Virus record (IMG/VR): IMGVR_UViG_3300047649_000003
Coordinates: 1-23,528 of that record
Direction: 5' to 3' (one strand)
Length of the DNA: 23,528 bases
DNA from: a virus
The number at the start of each line of letters is the position of its first letter. Within the stretch, counting starts at the first letter, position 1. Below the pieces are notes generated by a model. It was given only the letters and a program-made list of their open reading frames with translations, made no database searches and was not told where the DNA came from. Of this stretch, positions 1-7,713 are shown in pieces. The position numbers were made by a program, and so were the translations under genes.

Positions 1-1
1 A

Positions 2-868
2 ACAAATATTCGAGGGAATCATGTTGCTATTGTCCGGGAAGGAAGAGCCGGTCACAGAGTAGCTGTAAAAGATCAAAAACCGAAAAAAGAAGGGATGAAA
101 AGAATGCCAAAATCAAATAGCGATACAATTTGGGGCAAGATGTTCAAGGCATTTGCTCAAGATGCAGAACCGGAAGAATTAGCCGAAGCATCTAAAATGA
201 TGCATAAAGAAACCAGTAAAGATGAGGAACCGGCAGAAATTCCCGCTGTTGCCGATAAGAAGGCCGAAGATGCTGAACCGGTAGCAGGAGAGGGTAGCGC
301 AGCTGAAGCTGTTCTTAAACATATTCTTGAAAAAATTGATGATATCGGCAATCGTTTGACTGCATTAGAGCAAAGTGATAAAGAAGTACACGCCAATATT
401 CCAAAACCTAAAGATGCATTAGACGAGCTTGTTTCTGAACTCGGCGGTGGTGATGAAGGGATGTCCGAAGGGGTTACAGGTAACGATCCTGATGATGAAT
501 CTTCAGTAACAATTGCCCCTGAACAATTGCAAGATGGCGTTCCAGTTGCAAGTCCTGAAGATCGTCCTAAGAACCCGATTCCCGGCGCAGATAGCCGAGC
601 AGCGGTAAGAATGGCTATTAACGCGATTAAACCCGTTGTAGCTTCCATTCAAGATCCGAAACAAAGGAAAGCGGCTTGTGATAAACTTGCTAAAACTTTT
701 CGCGAGCAGCTTCAAATTGAAAAGGCGCCTACTGATGCTTATTCAAAAATGGCAAAAGCGCCAAAGCCTAAAGCAACTGATTCTAAAGATGATGATCCTT
801 CAAAATTAGGCGAAGATTTGAAGTACAAATACAATCCACATTACAAAGGTAAAAGGGGGAATGAGTAA
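2..868 (+). CDS. DUF2213 phage head protein, C-terminal part (5' end outside window)
   Basis: The reading frame is open from base 2, so the ATG at 95 is internal and the true start lies upstream of the window. The first visible residues include NIRGNHVAIVREGRAG, which I recognise as the conserved C-terminal motif of the DUF2213 domain found in phage head proteins; many members are thought to act as prohead protease or protease-scaffold. After the motif comes a long, highly charged, low-complexity tail rich in Glu, Lys, Ala and Pro, with a predicted helical segment near the middle (ILEKIDDIGNRLTALEQ), as expected of a scaffold-like region. It lies directly before the cement and major capsid genes, the usual place for a protease/scaffold gene. 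Its TAA overlaps the next ATG by one base (TAATG). The family call is good; protease activity cannot be judged because the N-terminus is missing. Confidence 0.8.
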   Translation, partial: TNIRGNHVAIVREGRAGHRVAVKDQKPKKEGMKRMPKSNSDTIWGKMFKAFAQDAEPEELAEASKMMHKETSKDEEPAEIPAVADKKAEDAEPVAGEGSAAEAVLKHILEKIDDIGNRLTALEQSDKEVHANIPKPKDALDELVSELGGGDEGMSEGVTGNDPDDESSVTIAPEQLQDGVPVASPEDRPKNPIPGADSRAAVRMAINAIKPVVASIQDPKQRKAACDKLAKTFREQLQIEKAPTDAYSKMAKAPKPKATDSKDDDPSKLGEDLKYKYNPHYKGKRGNE

Positions 869-1380
869 TGCCTGGTAGCTCAATTGGAATTACATTTAAC
901 GTAGGTTATCCTGGTAGTTTTGCAAGAAACGCTGACTGCATTATTTTAAATCGCGGGGTAAGAAGCGCCGATACAATCAATGTTAATTTTGGTGATCCCG
1001 TTGTTCTTAATTCTGATAATTCCGTTAGCAAATTTGGCGCAAGCAACACGGCAGCACAATTCTCCGGTGTTGCGATTCGTGAAGTAAAACAAGCACAAGA
1101 TTATTATAATCCTGCTGGATATTATAAACCTGGTACGCCTTCCGATGTTTTAACTCGCGGTGGCATTTGCGTTACCATCAATAATGGTACTCCTACTGCC
1201 GGTGGGGCAGTCTATGTTCGCACTGTAGCCGGGACGCTGGCCACTCCTGTGGGCGGATTTGAAGCCGCCGTTGCATCTGATGGCGGATCTACTATTTTAT
1301 TGACTAACACTGTATTTACTACTGGCAGCATGGATTCTAACAACATTGCTGAAATTACAATTCTGTCGAGACAGGCATAA
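868..1380 (+). CDS. Probable capsid cement/decoration protein
   Basis: A 170-residue protein starting at an ATG that overlaps the previous stop, with a purine-rich AAGGGGGA ribosome site just upstream. It has no signal peptide or membrane segment and looks all-beta. The pattern, with an N-terminal NVGYPGSFAR, a central GVAIREVK, then DVLTRGGI, PTAGGAVYVRT and VGGFEA, matches what I recall of phage proteins annotated as structural cement or decoration proteins encoded just before the major capsid gene. Such proteins bind the outside of the mature shell and stabilise it. The position between DUF2213 and the capsid gene supports this. The exact family is from memory; the role is inferred from context and the beta-rich sequence. 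Confidence 0.65.
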   Translation: MPGSSIGITFNVGYPGSFARNADCIILNRGVRSADTINVNFGDPVVLNSDNSVSKFGASNTAAQFSGVAIREVKQAQDYYNPAGYYKPGTPSDVLTRGGICVTINNGTPTAGGAVYVRTVAGTLATPVGGFEAAVASDGGSTILLTNTVFTTGSMDSNNIAEITILSRQA

Positions 1381-1393
1381 GGAGGAATGACAA

Positions 1394-2422
1394 TTGCTTA
1401 ATTTAAATGGTGGCGTACCGATGTCTACTTTAAAAATTCCTGAATCCATGCGCGCACAAGATGCTGCGACTTCAGGCGGAATGGCGTTTCTAGTAGGCGA
1501 ACTTGAAAAGAGAGATCCTAAACTTCGTGAACCGTTGACAAGTGTAACTTATCAACGTGACATTGTGATAAAGACCGGTGGCGGATTTGTTGAAAATGTA
1601 TCGGCCTATAACGTATCCTATGCAACTGCCGCAGGCGTTACTGGTGGTATTATCGGCGGTGAAACAAACTCTATTCCTATCATGCAAGCTGATATTGGAA
1701 AAGACATTTTTAAGGTGTTCACGTGGGCACACGTGCTGAAAGTCCCTTATATCGATCAGCAAAAGTTGCAAAACATTGGCCGGTCGTTAGATGATCTTTT
1801 GGATAAAGGTATTCGACTTAACTTTAATAAAATGATGGACCAAAATGTATACCTTGGATTTACACAATATGGAACGTATGGCATCACTAACAACCCTAGC
1901 GTAACTACTGCTAGTGCTGTGAATGGTGCGTCTGGAAGCCCTCTGTGGGCCAATAAGACACCTGATGAGATTCTGGCTGATATTAATACTGCGATGGGCA
2001 ATACTTGGGCAGCAGCAGAATACGACTTATCCGGCATGGCAAATCATATTTTGATTCCACCGAAGAAATACCAAATGTTAGTTCAAACTAAAATTAGTAC
2101 CGCTGGCAATATTTCTATTTTGCAATTTTTGCTAGAAAATAATATTGGCAAAAACCAAGGTGTTGAGCTGTTTATTGCTCCTTCACGGTGGTGCATTGGT
2201 TCGCTTAACGGCGGTGTTGGCGCTGGTACTGGTGGTACTGACAGAATGGTTGCTTATGCGAACGATGAAGACCGTTTGCAGGTAGATATCACTGTTCCTT
2301 TGATGCGTGCGCTTACTCAGCCAGACGCTAAAGAATTTGCATACCTTACTGATTATTGCGGTCAGGTTGGACAGGTTAAGTTCTTATTTTTACAGCCTGT
2401 GGCCTATACTGACGGGATTTGA
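1394..2422 (+). CDS. Major capsid protein (DUF2184-type)
   Basis: A protein of about 340 residues that forms the icosahedral shell. The sequence resembles the DUF2184 group of HK97-fold capsid proteins: an N-terminal region with AATSGGMAFLVGELEKRDP, a central VPYIDQQKLQNIGRSLDDLL helix, an LIPPKKYQML segment, and a C-terminal section with ITVPLMRALTQPDAKEFAYL and KFLFLQPVAY. The chosen start is TTG at 1394, 8 bases after a perfect GGAGG (1381-1385). An in-frame ATG at 1421 has only a weak GGTGG upstream and would shorten the protein by nine residues. A closer ATG at 1387 is out of frame and stops at once. A TTG start for what should be the most abundant virion protein is notable, but the ribosome site is very strong. 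No obvious propeptide or internal insertion is seen. Confidence 0.85.
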   Translation: MLNLNGGVPMSTLKIPESMRAQDAATSGGMAFLVGELEKRDPKLREPLTSVTYQRDIVIKTGGGFVENVSAYNVSYATAAGVTGGIIGGETNSIPIMQADIGKDIFKVFTWAHVLKVPYIDQQKLQNIGRSLDDLLDKGIRLNFNKMMDQNVYLGFTQYGTYGITNNPSVTTASAVNGASGSPLWANKTPDEILADINTAMGNTWAAAEYDLSGMANHILIPPKKYQMLVQTKISTAGNISILQFLLENNIGKNQGVELFIAPSRWCIGSLNGGVGAGTGGTDRMVAYANDEDRLQVDITVPLMRALTQPDAKEFAYLTDYCGQVGQVKFLFLQPVAYTDGI

Positions 2423-2453
2423 TTTCACATTATACTTTTAGGGGGAAAAATAG

Positions 2454-2723
2454 TTGAGAATCTTTACGAAAAAAGCATTTAAATTTCAAGATCACGAAAG
2501 CGGCGAAAGTGTAAAAACTTTGCCGTTTTCTTTTTCAAATGTTCCTATATGTGCTACAAAGGATGTCCTTTTTGCATGGGGAGTAAAAGACGGAGATATC
2601 GAAGTTGTACAATCCAAATCGGATGAAAGAGAAATCGAAAAATCTGACGTTAAAATGGCTAACAACAACGGAAATCCCGATAACGACAAGGATTCAGTCG
2701 ATAAAAAAAGTCCCAAAAAGTAG
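2454..2723 (+). CDS. Small hypothetical head-module protein
   Basis: An 89-residue protein starting with TTG, preceded by a TTAGGGGGAAAAA purine run that should serve as ribosome site. The N-terminal half (about 1-55) is mixed hydrophobic and charged and contains the segment VPICATKDVLFAWGVKDGDIEVV, which may fold. The C-terminal half is a disordered Lys/Asp/Asn/Ser tail ending in repeated lysines. I do not recognise the family. Small proteins of this kind often follow the capsid gene in contractile-tailed phages with DUF2184 capsids, and the acidic/basic tail suggests a minor head component or an assembly helper, but that is inference from position only. Confidence 0.65.
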   Translation: MRIFTKKAFKFQDHESGESVKTLPFSFSNVPICATKDVLFAWGVKDGDIEVVQSKSDEREIEKSDVKMANNNGNPDNDKDSVDKKSPKK

Positions 2724-2732
2724 GCGGATCAA

Positions 2733-3479
2733 ATGGCTGATATTGATAACTTCGATTTTACAGAAGTGTTTGATACCGGATACTCAGAGCAAGGGATACA
2801 AAACGTCTCAGGGATTGTTGCCGATGCGTCTAATTTACGTGTTGGCACAAATCCTGCCTTTGGTATAACTGACTTTGTTCAAATGTATCCGAATTTCATT
2901 AATCCGAATCAATCAGGGACTTTTCCAATCATAGGAAATTTAACGACTGGAAGCAATCAAATTACCGAAATAGAAAATATTTCAGGAATAAACCTTAATC
3001 AAATAATTTCTGGACCTGGAATCCCTTTTGCTACATATATAACAGCTATAAATTCTACTACTGTTACTATGTCCAATACAGCTACTGTAAATAGCATAGC
3101 AACTTCTATACTTACTTACTTCCCTTTGGTTCCATTGATAATGCTACAAACTTATATTTCATTAGCTAATGCCAGTATTCAGCAAGCAAGATGGCGTACG
3201 TCATGGTCGTTGGCTATGGCGTTATTTATTGCTCACTTCGCTGACTTATATTTGCAAAGCTCGGCTAATCCAATGGGAACCGCAGCACAAGTTATATCTG
3301 CCGGACAAGCACGTGGGCTAATGGCTTCAAAAGGTGTAGGAGATGTGTCGGTAAGCTATGATTATAACTCTATTTCGCAAGACTTAAATGGATGGGCTAT
3401 GTGGAAGGCTACGATTTATGGGCAACAGTTAGCTACTATGGGAAAAATGTTTGGTAAAGGTAATATGTACGTTTGGTGA
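2733..3479 (+). CDS. DUF4054 head-tail connector (adaptor) with an inserted beta-domain
   Basis: A 248-residue protein. The core fits DUF4054, the head-tail adaptor that docks under the portal: an FVQMYPNF motif near residue 48, a helical block AHFADLYLQ near 168 following a run of alanine-rich helix, and a C-terminal GLMASKGVGDVSVSYDY segment followed by YGQQLATMGKMFGKGNMYVW. Between the two parts of the core, residues about 63-127 (bases about 2919-3113) form a Gly/Thr/Ser/Ile-rich beta stretch, with GNLTTGSNQIT, ISGPGIPFATYITAI and TVTMSNTAT. Sequence of this style is common in phage fibre and tail proteins, and it appears to be inserted into the adaptor fold. It starts with ATG after a GGCGGATCAA ribosome site, 9 bases behind the previous gene. 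Confidence 0.75.
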   Translation: MADIDNFDFTEVFDTGYSEQGIQNVSGIVADASNLRVGTNPAFGITDFVQMYPNFINPNQSGTFPIIGNLTTGSNQITEIENISGINLNQIISGPGIPFATYITAINSTTVTMSNTATVNSIATSILTYFPLVPLIMLQTYISLANASIQQARWRTSWSLAMALFIAHFADLYLQSSANPMGTAAQVISAGQARGLMASKGVGDVSVSYDYNSISQDLNGWAMWKATIYGQQLATMGKMFGKGNMYVW

Positions 3480-3489
3480 GGTGATTTGA

Positions 3490-4077
3490 TTGATACAGGG
3501 CAAAGTAGGCGTAACAAGCACAGACAATATGGGAGCGTTGGCTAAGATTATAAAAGACTTATCTAATCTTGATGTGCTCGTAGGTATCCCTGAGAATGAT
3601 GCCACTAGGCAATCTGGTGACGGTATCAATAATGCTGAATTAGCTTATATTCACACGAACGGTATTCGACAAAACTCTATGATCGAGGAAATGCAGCCGG
3701 AACTAGATAAAGGAACACCTTACAGTGCAGCTCACCAAATGTATATTCAAGCGCACGGTTCCCCTTTATGGCATTCGCCACCTAGACCTATTATTGAGCC
3801 TGCTATCGAATATAAACCAAATAAGGAAGCTATTTCTAAGCAGTTAGGAATGGCTGCCAAGAAAGCGTTAAGCGGTGATCAGCAAGGAACTAAAGATCAA
3901 CTAAGTAAAGCTGGTCTGTTGGCTCAAAACTTGGTTAGAGATTGGTTTACTAATCCTGCAAACAATTGGCCATTAAACACGCCAGCTACAATCGAAGCTA
4001 AAGGCAGCGATATGCCGCTCATAAATTCGGGCCAATTGCGGAAATCGATCACCTTCGTTGTTAGGGATGAGCCATGA
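3490..4077 (+). CDS. Probable neck/tail-completion protein (HK97 gp10-like)
   Basis: A 195-residue soluble protein. The start is TTG at 3490 behind GAGGTG (3478-3483). The layout, with an early DVLVGIP strand, a Gly/Asn-rich NNAELAYIHTNG stretch, a proline-rich SPPRPIIEPAIEY motif in the middle, a helical region, and a C-terminal PLINSGQLRKSITFVVR, matches the general pattern of HK97 gp10-type neck proteins, in which the PPRPF-like and L..TG.L..SI motifs recur. Such proteins sit between connector and tail. Position between the DUF4054 adaptor and the tail terminator supports it. The stop codon overlaps the next start by four bases (ATGA), which implies translational coupling. Confidence 0.65.
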   Translation: MIQGKVGVTSTDNMGALAKIIKDLSNLDVLVGIPENDATRQSGDGINNAELAYIHTNGIRQNSMIEEMQPELDKGTPYSAAHQMYIQAHGSPLWHSPPRPIIEPAIEYKPNKEAISKQLGMAAKKALSGDQQGTKDQLSKAGLLAQNLVRDWFTNPANNWPLNTPATIEAKGSDMPLINSGQLRKSITFVVRDEP

Positions 4078-4442
4078 TCGATGTATCAGAACTTATAGTC
4101 GATCCTGACCTATCTCAATCTTATATAGTCTATCGCAAAGGCGGTTACTGGCTAAACTTTAAATTTGTCGAAGGCGATCAGCCTCTACCATTCTTTGGCG
4201 TTATTACGGCAGCTAATTATAGAGAAATAAATACATTGCCAGAAGGCGATAGGGTAAGCGGGATTATGGTGTTTTATACAACAGCCGATAATCCTTTTTT
4301 GTTGGCTAGAAGTAAAACGGGTGATTTAGGAACATCTGATCAACCTTATTGGCGGGGAGATCGTTATAAGGTAATTAAGCTGTTCCTATTTGATGATTAC
4401 GGCTATCAAAAAGTAATGGCAACCAGAATGCAAGGGTCGTGA
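4074..4442 (+). CDS. Probable head-closure/neck protein
   Basis: A 122-residue protein that begins inside the stop codon of its upstream neighbour (ATGA overlap). It has no signal peptide or membrane segment and appears beta-rich, with YIVYRKGGYWLNFKF, a central DRVSGIMVFYTT and a C-terminal WRGDRYKVIKLFLFDDYGYQKVMATR. Small proteins with this kind of strand pattern and this place between the gp10-like protein and the tail terminator commonly form the stopper or closure ring of the neck in contractile-tailed phages. I cannot name a family with certainty; the role is inferred from length, strand content and gene order. Confidence 0.5.
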   Translation: MIDVSELIVDPDLSQSYIVYRKGGYWLNFKFVEGDQPLPFFGVITAANYREINTLPEGDRVSGIMVFYTTADNPFLLARSKTGDLGTSDQPYWRGDRYKVIKLFLFDDYGYQKVMATRMQGS

Positions 4443-4446
4443 TAGA

Positions 4447-5037
4447 TTGGCTGATATATATTTAACTTTAGCAGAATTAGAGCAGCTATTTGCTAATTTG
4501 ACCATAACAATGCTAAATATCGATTTTGATCCAACGGCTGAGTCCACTAGTGAAAATAGTCCAGTACGCATATCTTGGCCTACTGACGGTGCCCCTGCGT
4601 GGCAGATAACGGATGATGTTAACTTTGTTCGCGTTATCCCTGTTGATAACGATTACGATAAGATCCGTGATGTTTCATATAGCTATTTAAGTGATTCTAG
4701 TCTAAATAAAGCTACAAGCAGAACCAGAGTATTTCAGGTAATATGGACGGTATATGGGCCTAACTCATTTACAAATGCTGAAACGATTAGAGATAGTTTG
4801 TTTGATGACATTGCTCATGATACCTTAGCTCAAAACAATATCTACATGATTACTGATGTTCCTGAAATAACTCGGGCACCGGAACAATTTGCAAATCAAT
4901 GGTGGGAAAGATGCGATTTATCGGTAATGTTTAATGGATTAATCGTTAAAAACACGACGGTTTCCAGCGTAGCAAGTATTCCTATTGTTGTTTCAACTCC
5001 TACAACAACCGATAACGAAAATATAGTTTTAGATTAA
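4447..5037 (+). CDS. Neck/tail terminator protein (gp12-like)
   Basis: A 196-residue protein starting with TTG at 4447, with AGGG about a dozen bases upstream as a weak ribosome site. The central part (about 95-170), with FQVIWTVYGPNSFTNAETIRD, then a short AQNNIYMITDVPEITRAPEQF and WWERCDLSVMFN, resembles the neck-terminator domain (gp12-like) that caps the tail tube and sheath of myophages. The WWERCD.S..FN end is the part I trust most. It is placed immediately before the sheath gene, as expected. The last 35 residues form a Thr/Val/Ser-rich tail of unknown use. The N-terminal 40 residues include a helix (LTLAELEQLFANL) that may help docking. Confidence 0.65.
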   Translation: MADIYLTLAELEQLFANLTITMLNIDFDPTAESTSENSPVRISWPTDGAPAWQITDDVNFVRVIPVDNDYDKIRDVSYSYLSDSSLNKATSRTRVFQVIWTVYGPNSFTNAETIRDSLFDDIAHDTLAQNNIYMITDVPEITRAPEQFANQWWERCDLSVMFNGLIVKNTTVSSVASIPIVVSTPTTTDNENIVLD

Positions 5038-5056
5038 ATAAAAAGAGGTGAATCTA

Positions 5057-6739
5057 TTGGCAACACAACTTGATTTATCGGATATTATCGATGTGACGGT
5101 ATCTGTTTCTTCAAATTCTGTATCAACAGAAACGTTTAATCAAGGCTTGATCATCGGAACAAGCACTATAATTCCAGCTGCTACAAGATTACAGCCTTAT
5201 AATGGTCTATCGGCGATGATTACTGCTGGATTTCCTATTACTAGTCCAGAATATATTGCGGCAAGTTTATACTTTAGTGCTAAATCTGCTCCATCTACTT
5301 TGTGGGTAGGCAGGCAGAACACGACGAACGGAGCAATCGCTAATTTTGCTATTGCTAATGCTGGTTCCGGTTACAATCTCAATGATATTTTAACTGTTGT
5401 ACAATCTGGTGGTTTAGGGGCTACGTTAACCGTATCGTCTGTAAGTGCTGCTATTGCGGGTTCAAATACTTACACACTGACTACTAATTTTGCAACTGGA
5501 GCAACCATTGTATTCGACGGCGTTACTTTCACTGCTGTAACTTCTAGTGCTACAGGAAATCAATTTGTTGTTGGCGGTTCAACGACAATTTCCGTGACAA
5601 ACTTAGCTGCAGTAATGGCAGCAAATTCCACAATTAGTGCCGCTTATTCCGTTACTTCAAACAACAATATAATTACAGTTACAGAAAAAACGCCCGGTAG
5701 TGGTAATACACCAGGAACGATGACAATTACCGGAACTGGAGCTGTAACTGTAGGAACAGCTACAACAAGCACAGCTCAAACGGTAACGGGTGCAACGTTA
5801 ACAACTGCTGGTACTGGTTATGGTATTGGCAATGGTTTAGCAACTACTGACGCAACTTCTGCTGGGACTGGCTGTACAGTCAACATTAGTCAAGTTGGCG
5901 AAACTCCTTTAGCAGCAATTCAGGCTTGCAGAGCAGCATCAAATGCCTGGTATGCCTGCGTGGCAACCGCGGCAGTAAAAGCCGATCATATAGCAATTGC
6001 TGCCTATGTTGAAAGTATGAAGCCTAATAGTGTCTATATGTACACTACTCAAGACGCCGATGTTTTAGCCGGAACAACAGGAAATGTTATGCAAACTTTA
6101 TATTCTTTAGGATATACAAGATCATTCGGAATTTATTCCACAACTGCACAAGCTGCAGCTGCTGTAATGGGTGAAGCTATGGGGCTTAATACCGGATTAG
6201 CTAATTCAGCCTTTACGCTTAAATTTAAGAGCCTCACAGGCGTTACTGTTGAAGCTCTTACTCAATCACAAGTTTCCATTATCGAAGCTGTTAATGGCAA
6301 TGTTTACGTGAATTATAACAATGAATATAGCATTTTAGAGCAAGGAACAATGGCTGATGCTAGTACGTATTTCGACCAGATTATAAATCGGGACATGCTG
6401 GTAAATACCATTCAACAAAATATCATGAATTTATTTACTTCGTCAAATAAAGTTTCCTTAACGGACGCAGGCGTTACCTCTATTATTCATCAAGTAAATT
6501 TAGCATGTGCTGCTGCTGTAACGTTAGGATATATTGCTCCAGGTACTTGGGATGGCGCAACAGTGTTGAATCTTAGCAATGGAGATTCAATGACAAATGG
6601 TTATCTTGTTCAGGCTTCAGCTGTAAGCACGTTAACAAGTGCAGAAAGATCGGCTAGGCAGTCCCCGGCTTTATATGTAACCCTTATCGAAGCAGGCGCT
6701 GTTCACGGTGTAGTAATTGCCGTTTACGTTCAGGCTTAA
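5057..6739 (+). CDS. Tail sheath protein (DUF3383-type) with a large nested insertion
   Basis: This protein forms the contractile outer tube. The start is taken at TTG 5057 (560 residues): the in-frame GTG at 5048 is part of the GAGGTG ribosome site (5045-5050), and the family normally begins close to the LDLSDIIDVTVSVS motif. The N-terminal core continues with FNQGLIIGTSTIIP and ends near TLWVGRQ (residue 87). Residues about 95-280 are a Gly/Thr/Ser/Val-rich beta insertion: two GSGY/GTGY motif segments (near 104 and 253) flank another beta-domain (about 145-240). After that the core resumes (LAAIQACRAASNAWYACV to the C-terminal HGVVIAVYVQA). The C-terminal ASAVSTLTSAERSARQSP stretch is typical of sheath family members. 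Such insertions normally face outward as surface decorations. The DUF3383 assignment is from pattern memory. Confidence 0.8.
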   Translation: MATQLDLSDIIDVTVSVSSNSVSTETFNQGLIIGTSTIIPAATRLQPYNGLSAMITAGFPITSPEYIAASLYFSAKSAPSTLWVGRQNTTNGAIANFAIANAGSGYNLNDILTVVQSGGLGATLTVSSVSAAIAGSNTYTLTTNFATGATIVFDGVTFTAVTSSATGNQFVVGGSTTISVTNLAAVMAANSTISAAYSVTSNNNIITVTEKTPGSGNTPGTMTITGTGAVTVGTATTSTAQTVTGATLTTAGTGYGIGNGLATTDATSAGTGCTVNISQVGETPLAAIQACRAASNAWYACVATAAVKADHIAIAAYVESMKPNSVYMYTTQDADVLAGTTGNVMQTLYSLGYTRSFGIYSTTAQAAAAVMGEAMGLNTGLANSAFTLKFKSLTGVTVEALTQSQVSIIEAVNGNVYVNYNNEYSILEQGTMADASTYFDQIINRDMLVNTIQQNIMNLFTSSNKVSLTDAGVTSIIHQVNLACAAAVTLGYIAPGTWDGATVLNLSNGDSMTNGYLVQASAVSTLTSAERSARQSPALYVTLIEAGAVHGVVIAVYVQA

Positions 6740-6741
6740 TT

Positions 6742-7227
6742 ATGAGCGCCACAGTATATAGCTTTAAAGATTTAGTGGGGGCGTTTTCTCATACGTCTGT
6801 TGGACAAATATCAATAGGCGGGGCAACTAATGGGACAGGGCAAATGGGTATTGGGCAAATAGTTGTGCATATGACAAACGATATAACCACTCATGAAATT
6901 AGTATTGATGGGGGGATTATACCGTTTGTCGTTCCTGTTTATAACGGCACAATTTCAATCCAATGCCAACAAACTTCCCTGTTCAATTATTATTTACTGG
7001 ATTGGTACAACAGTTTAAAATTGTCGGCTACATCAAGTGGATCTATTCCTGCTGATGTTTCAAATTGGGCTAACGCAGTTATGCTACTAAAAAATATAAA
7101 GCATGGAACGCAGCACAATATAACAGGTATTAGTCCACAAAATAGTCCCGATAAAACATATGCAGCGCAGGCCGGATCAGTAAACTGGTCGCTACTGGCA
7201 GCAAACATAGAAAGCATTAATATTTAA
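6742..7227 (+). CDS. Tail tube protein paralogue 1 (DUF3277-type)
   Basis: A 161-residue protein with the DUF3277 tail-tube pattern: YSFKDLVGAFSH at the N-terminus, GIGQIVVHM, GTISIQCQQTS in the middle, and SPQNSPDKTYAAQ followed by VNWSLLAANIESI at the end. It is clearly related along its full length to the next gene, with blocks YSFKDL.GAF.H, IG.GQ..VHM, (S/T)I.CQQTS and SPQN.PDKTYA.Q in the same order. The differences are a 10-12 residue insertion near residue 25 and a diverged segment near 45-60. It starts only 2 bases after the sheath stop and has no good Shine-Dalgarno sequence (CAGGCTTAATT), so it probably depends on translational coupling with the sheath. It could be a tube component used at one end of the tail or in smaller amount. 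Confidence 0.75.
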   Translation: MSATVYSFKDLVGAFSHTSVGQISIGGATNGTGQMGIGQIVVHMTNDITTHEISIDGGIIPFVVPVYNGTISIQCQQTSLFNYYLLDWYNSLKLSATSSGSIPADVSNWANAVMLLKNIKHGTQHNITGISPQNSPDKTYAAQAGSVNWSLLAANIESINI

Positions 7228-7238
7228 GGAGGGAAACA

Positions 7239-7688
7239 ATGTCCACTACTTATAGTTTTAAAGACCTCACGGGTGCGTTTACTCATTCTTTAGCGGGATC
7301 ATATGTATTCGGCGGCCAAATTGGATTAGGGCAAGTTGTTGTTCATATGGCTACAGAAAAAACAGCAACCGATACAGCCGCCGATGGAACCGTTCAAATA
7401 TCCGCCATTGCTGGTGATAGCGGCACAGTTTCGATTGAATGCCAACAAACTTCCGATTTACACAAATTTTTATTAGTGTGGGCTAACATCGTTAAAACTG
7501 CACTAAATAACAATGATATTAGCGCGTGGGCAACGGCATCGATACTATTAAGAAATTCAGTTGATGGCACTAGCCATACTGTAGGCGAAGTTAGTCCACA
7601 AAACATCCCAGATAAAACATATGCAAGTCAAGGTGGTAAGGTTACTTGGGTTTTATCTGCTGGGGACATTCAAAGTTTAACGGCATAA
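7239..7688 (+). CDS. Tail tube protein paralogue 2 (DUF3277-type), probable main tube subunit
   Basis: A 149-residue protein with the full DUF3277 pattern: TYSFKDLTGAFTH, GGQIGLGQVVVHMATEKTATD, the ADGTVQISAIAGDSGTVSIE block, and IPDKTYASQGGKVTWVLSAGDIQSL at the end. It is the closer of the two copies to the family pattern as I know it. Tube proteins polymerise as stacked hexamer rings inside the sheath. It is preceded by a near-perfect AAGGAGGG ribosome site 5-6 bases before its ATG, much stronger than that of the upstream copy, so it is likely the major tube protein. No frameshift or truncation is seen. Confidence 0.8.
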   Translation: MSTTYSFKDLTGAFTHSLAGSYVFGGQIGLGQVVVHMATEKTATDTAADGTVQISAIAGDSGTVSIECQQTSDLHKFLLVWANIVKTALNNNDISAWATASILLRNSVDGTSHTVGEVSPQNIPDKTYASQGGKVTWVLSAGDIQSLTA

Positions 7689-7698
7689 AACGGCATAA
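7680..7698 (+). repeat. Short direct repeat at the end of the tube gene
   Basis: ACGGCATAA occurs at 7680-7688 and again at 7690-7698, separated by one A. The first copy contains the final Ala codon and TAA stop of the second tube gene; the second copy lies just before the AGGAGG of the chaperone gene. This is best read as a small local duplication. No function is evident. Confidence 0.6.
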
Positions 7699-7713
7699 TT
7701 AGGAGGATAAAAA

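Noticed and set aside
157-648. Long reverse-strand open frame (163 residues) opposite the DUF2213 tail
   Set aside because: Serine-rich composition mirrors the charged forward sequence, there is no good ribosome site, and the forward frame is clearly coding.
2605-2868. Forward open frame of 87 residues across the small head gene and the start of the adaptor
   Set aside because: It overlaps two better-supported genes with proper ribosome sites; its own protein looks random and it has no ribosome site.
5048-5056. GTG at 5048 as sheath start
   Set aside because: This GTG is part of the GAGGTG ribosome site; TTG 5057 has suitable spacing and gives the expected family N-terminus.
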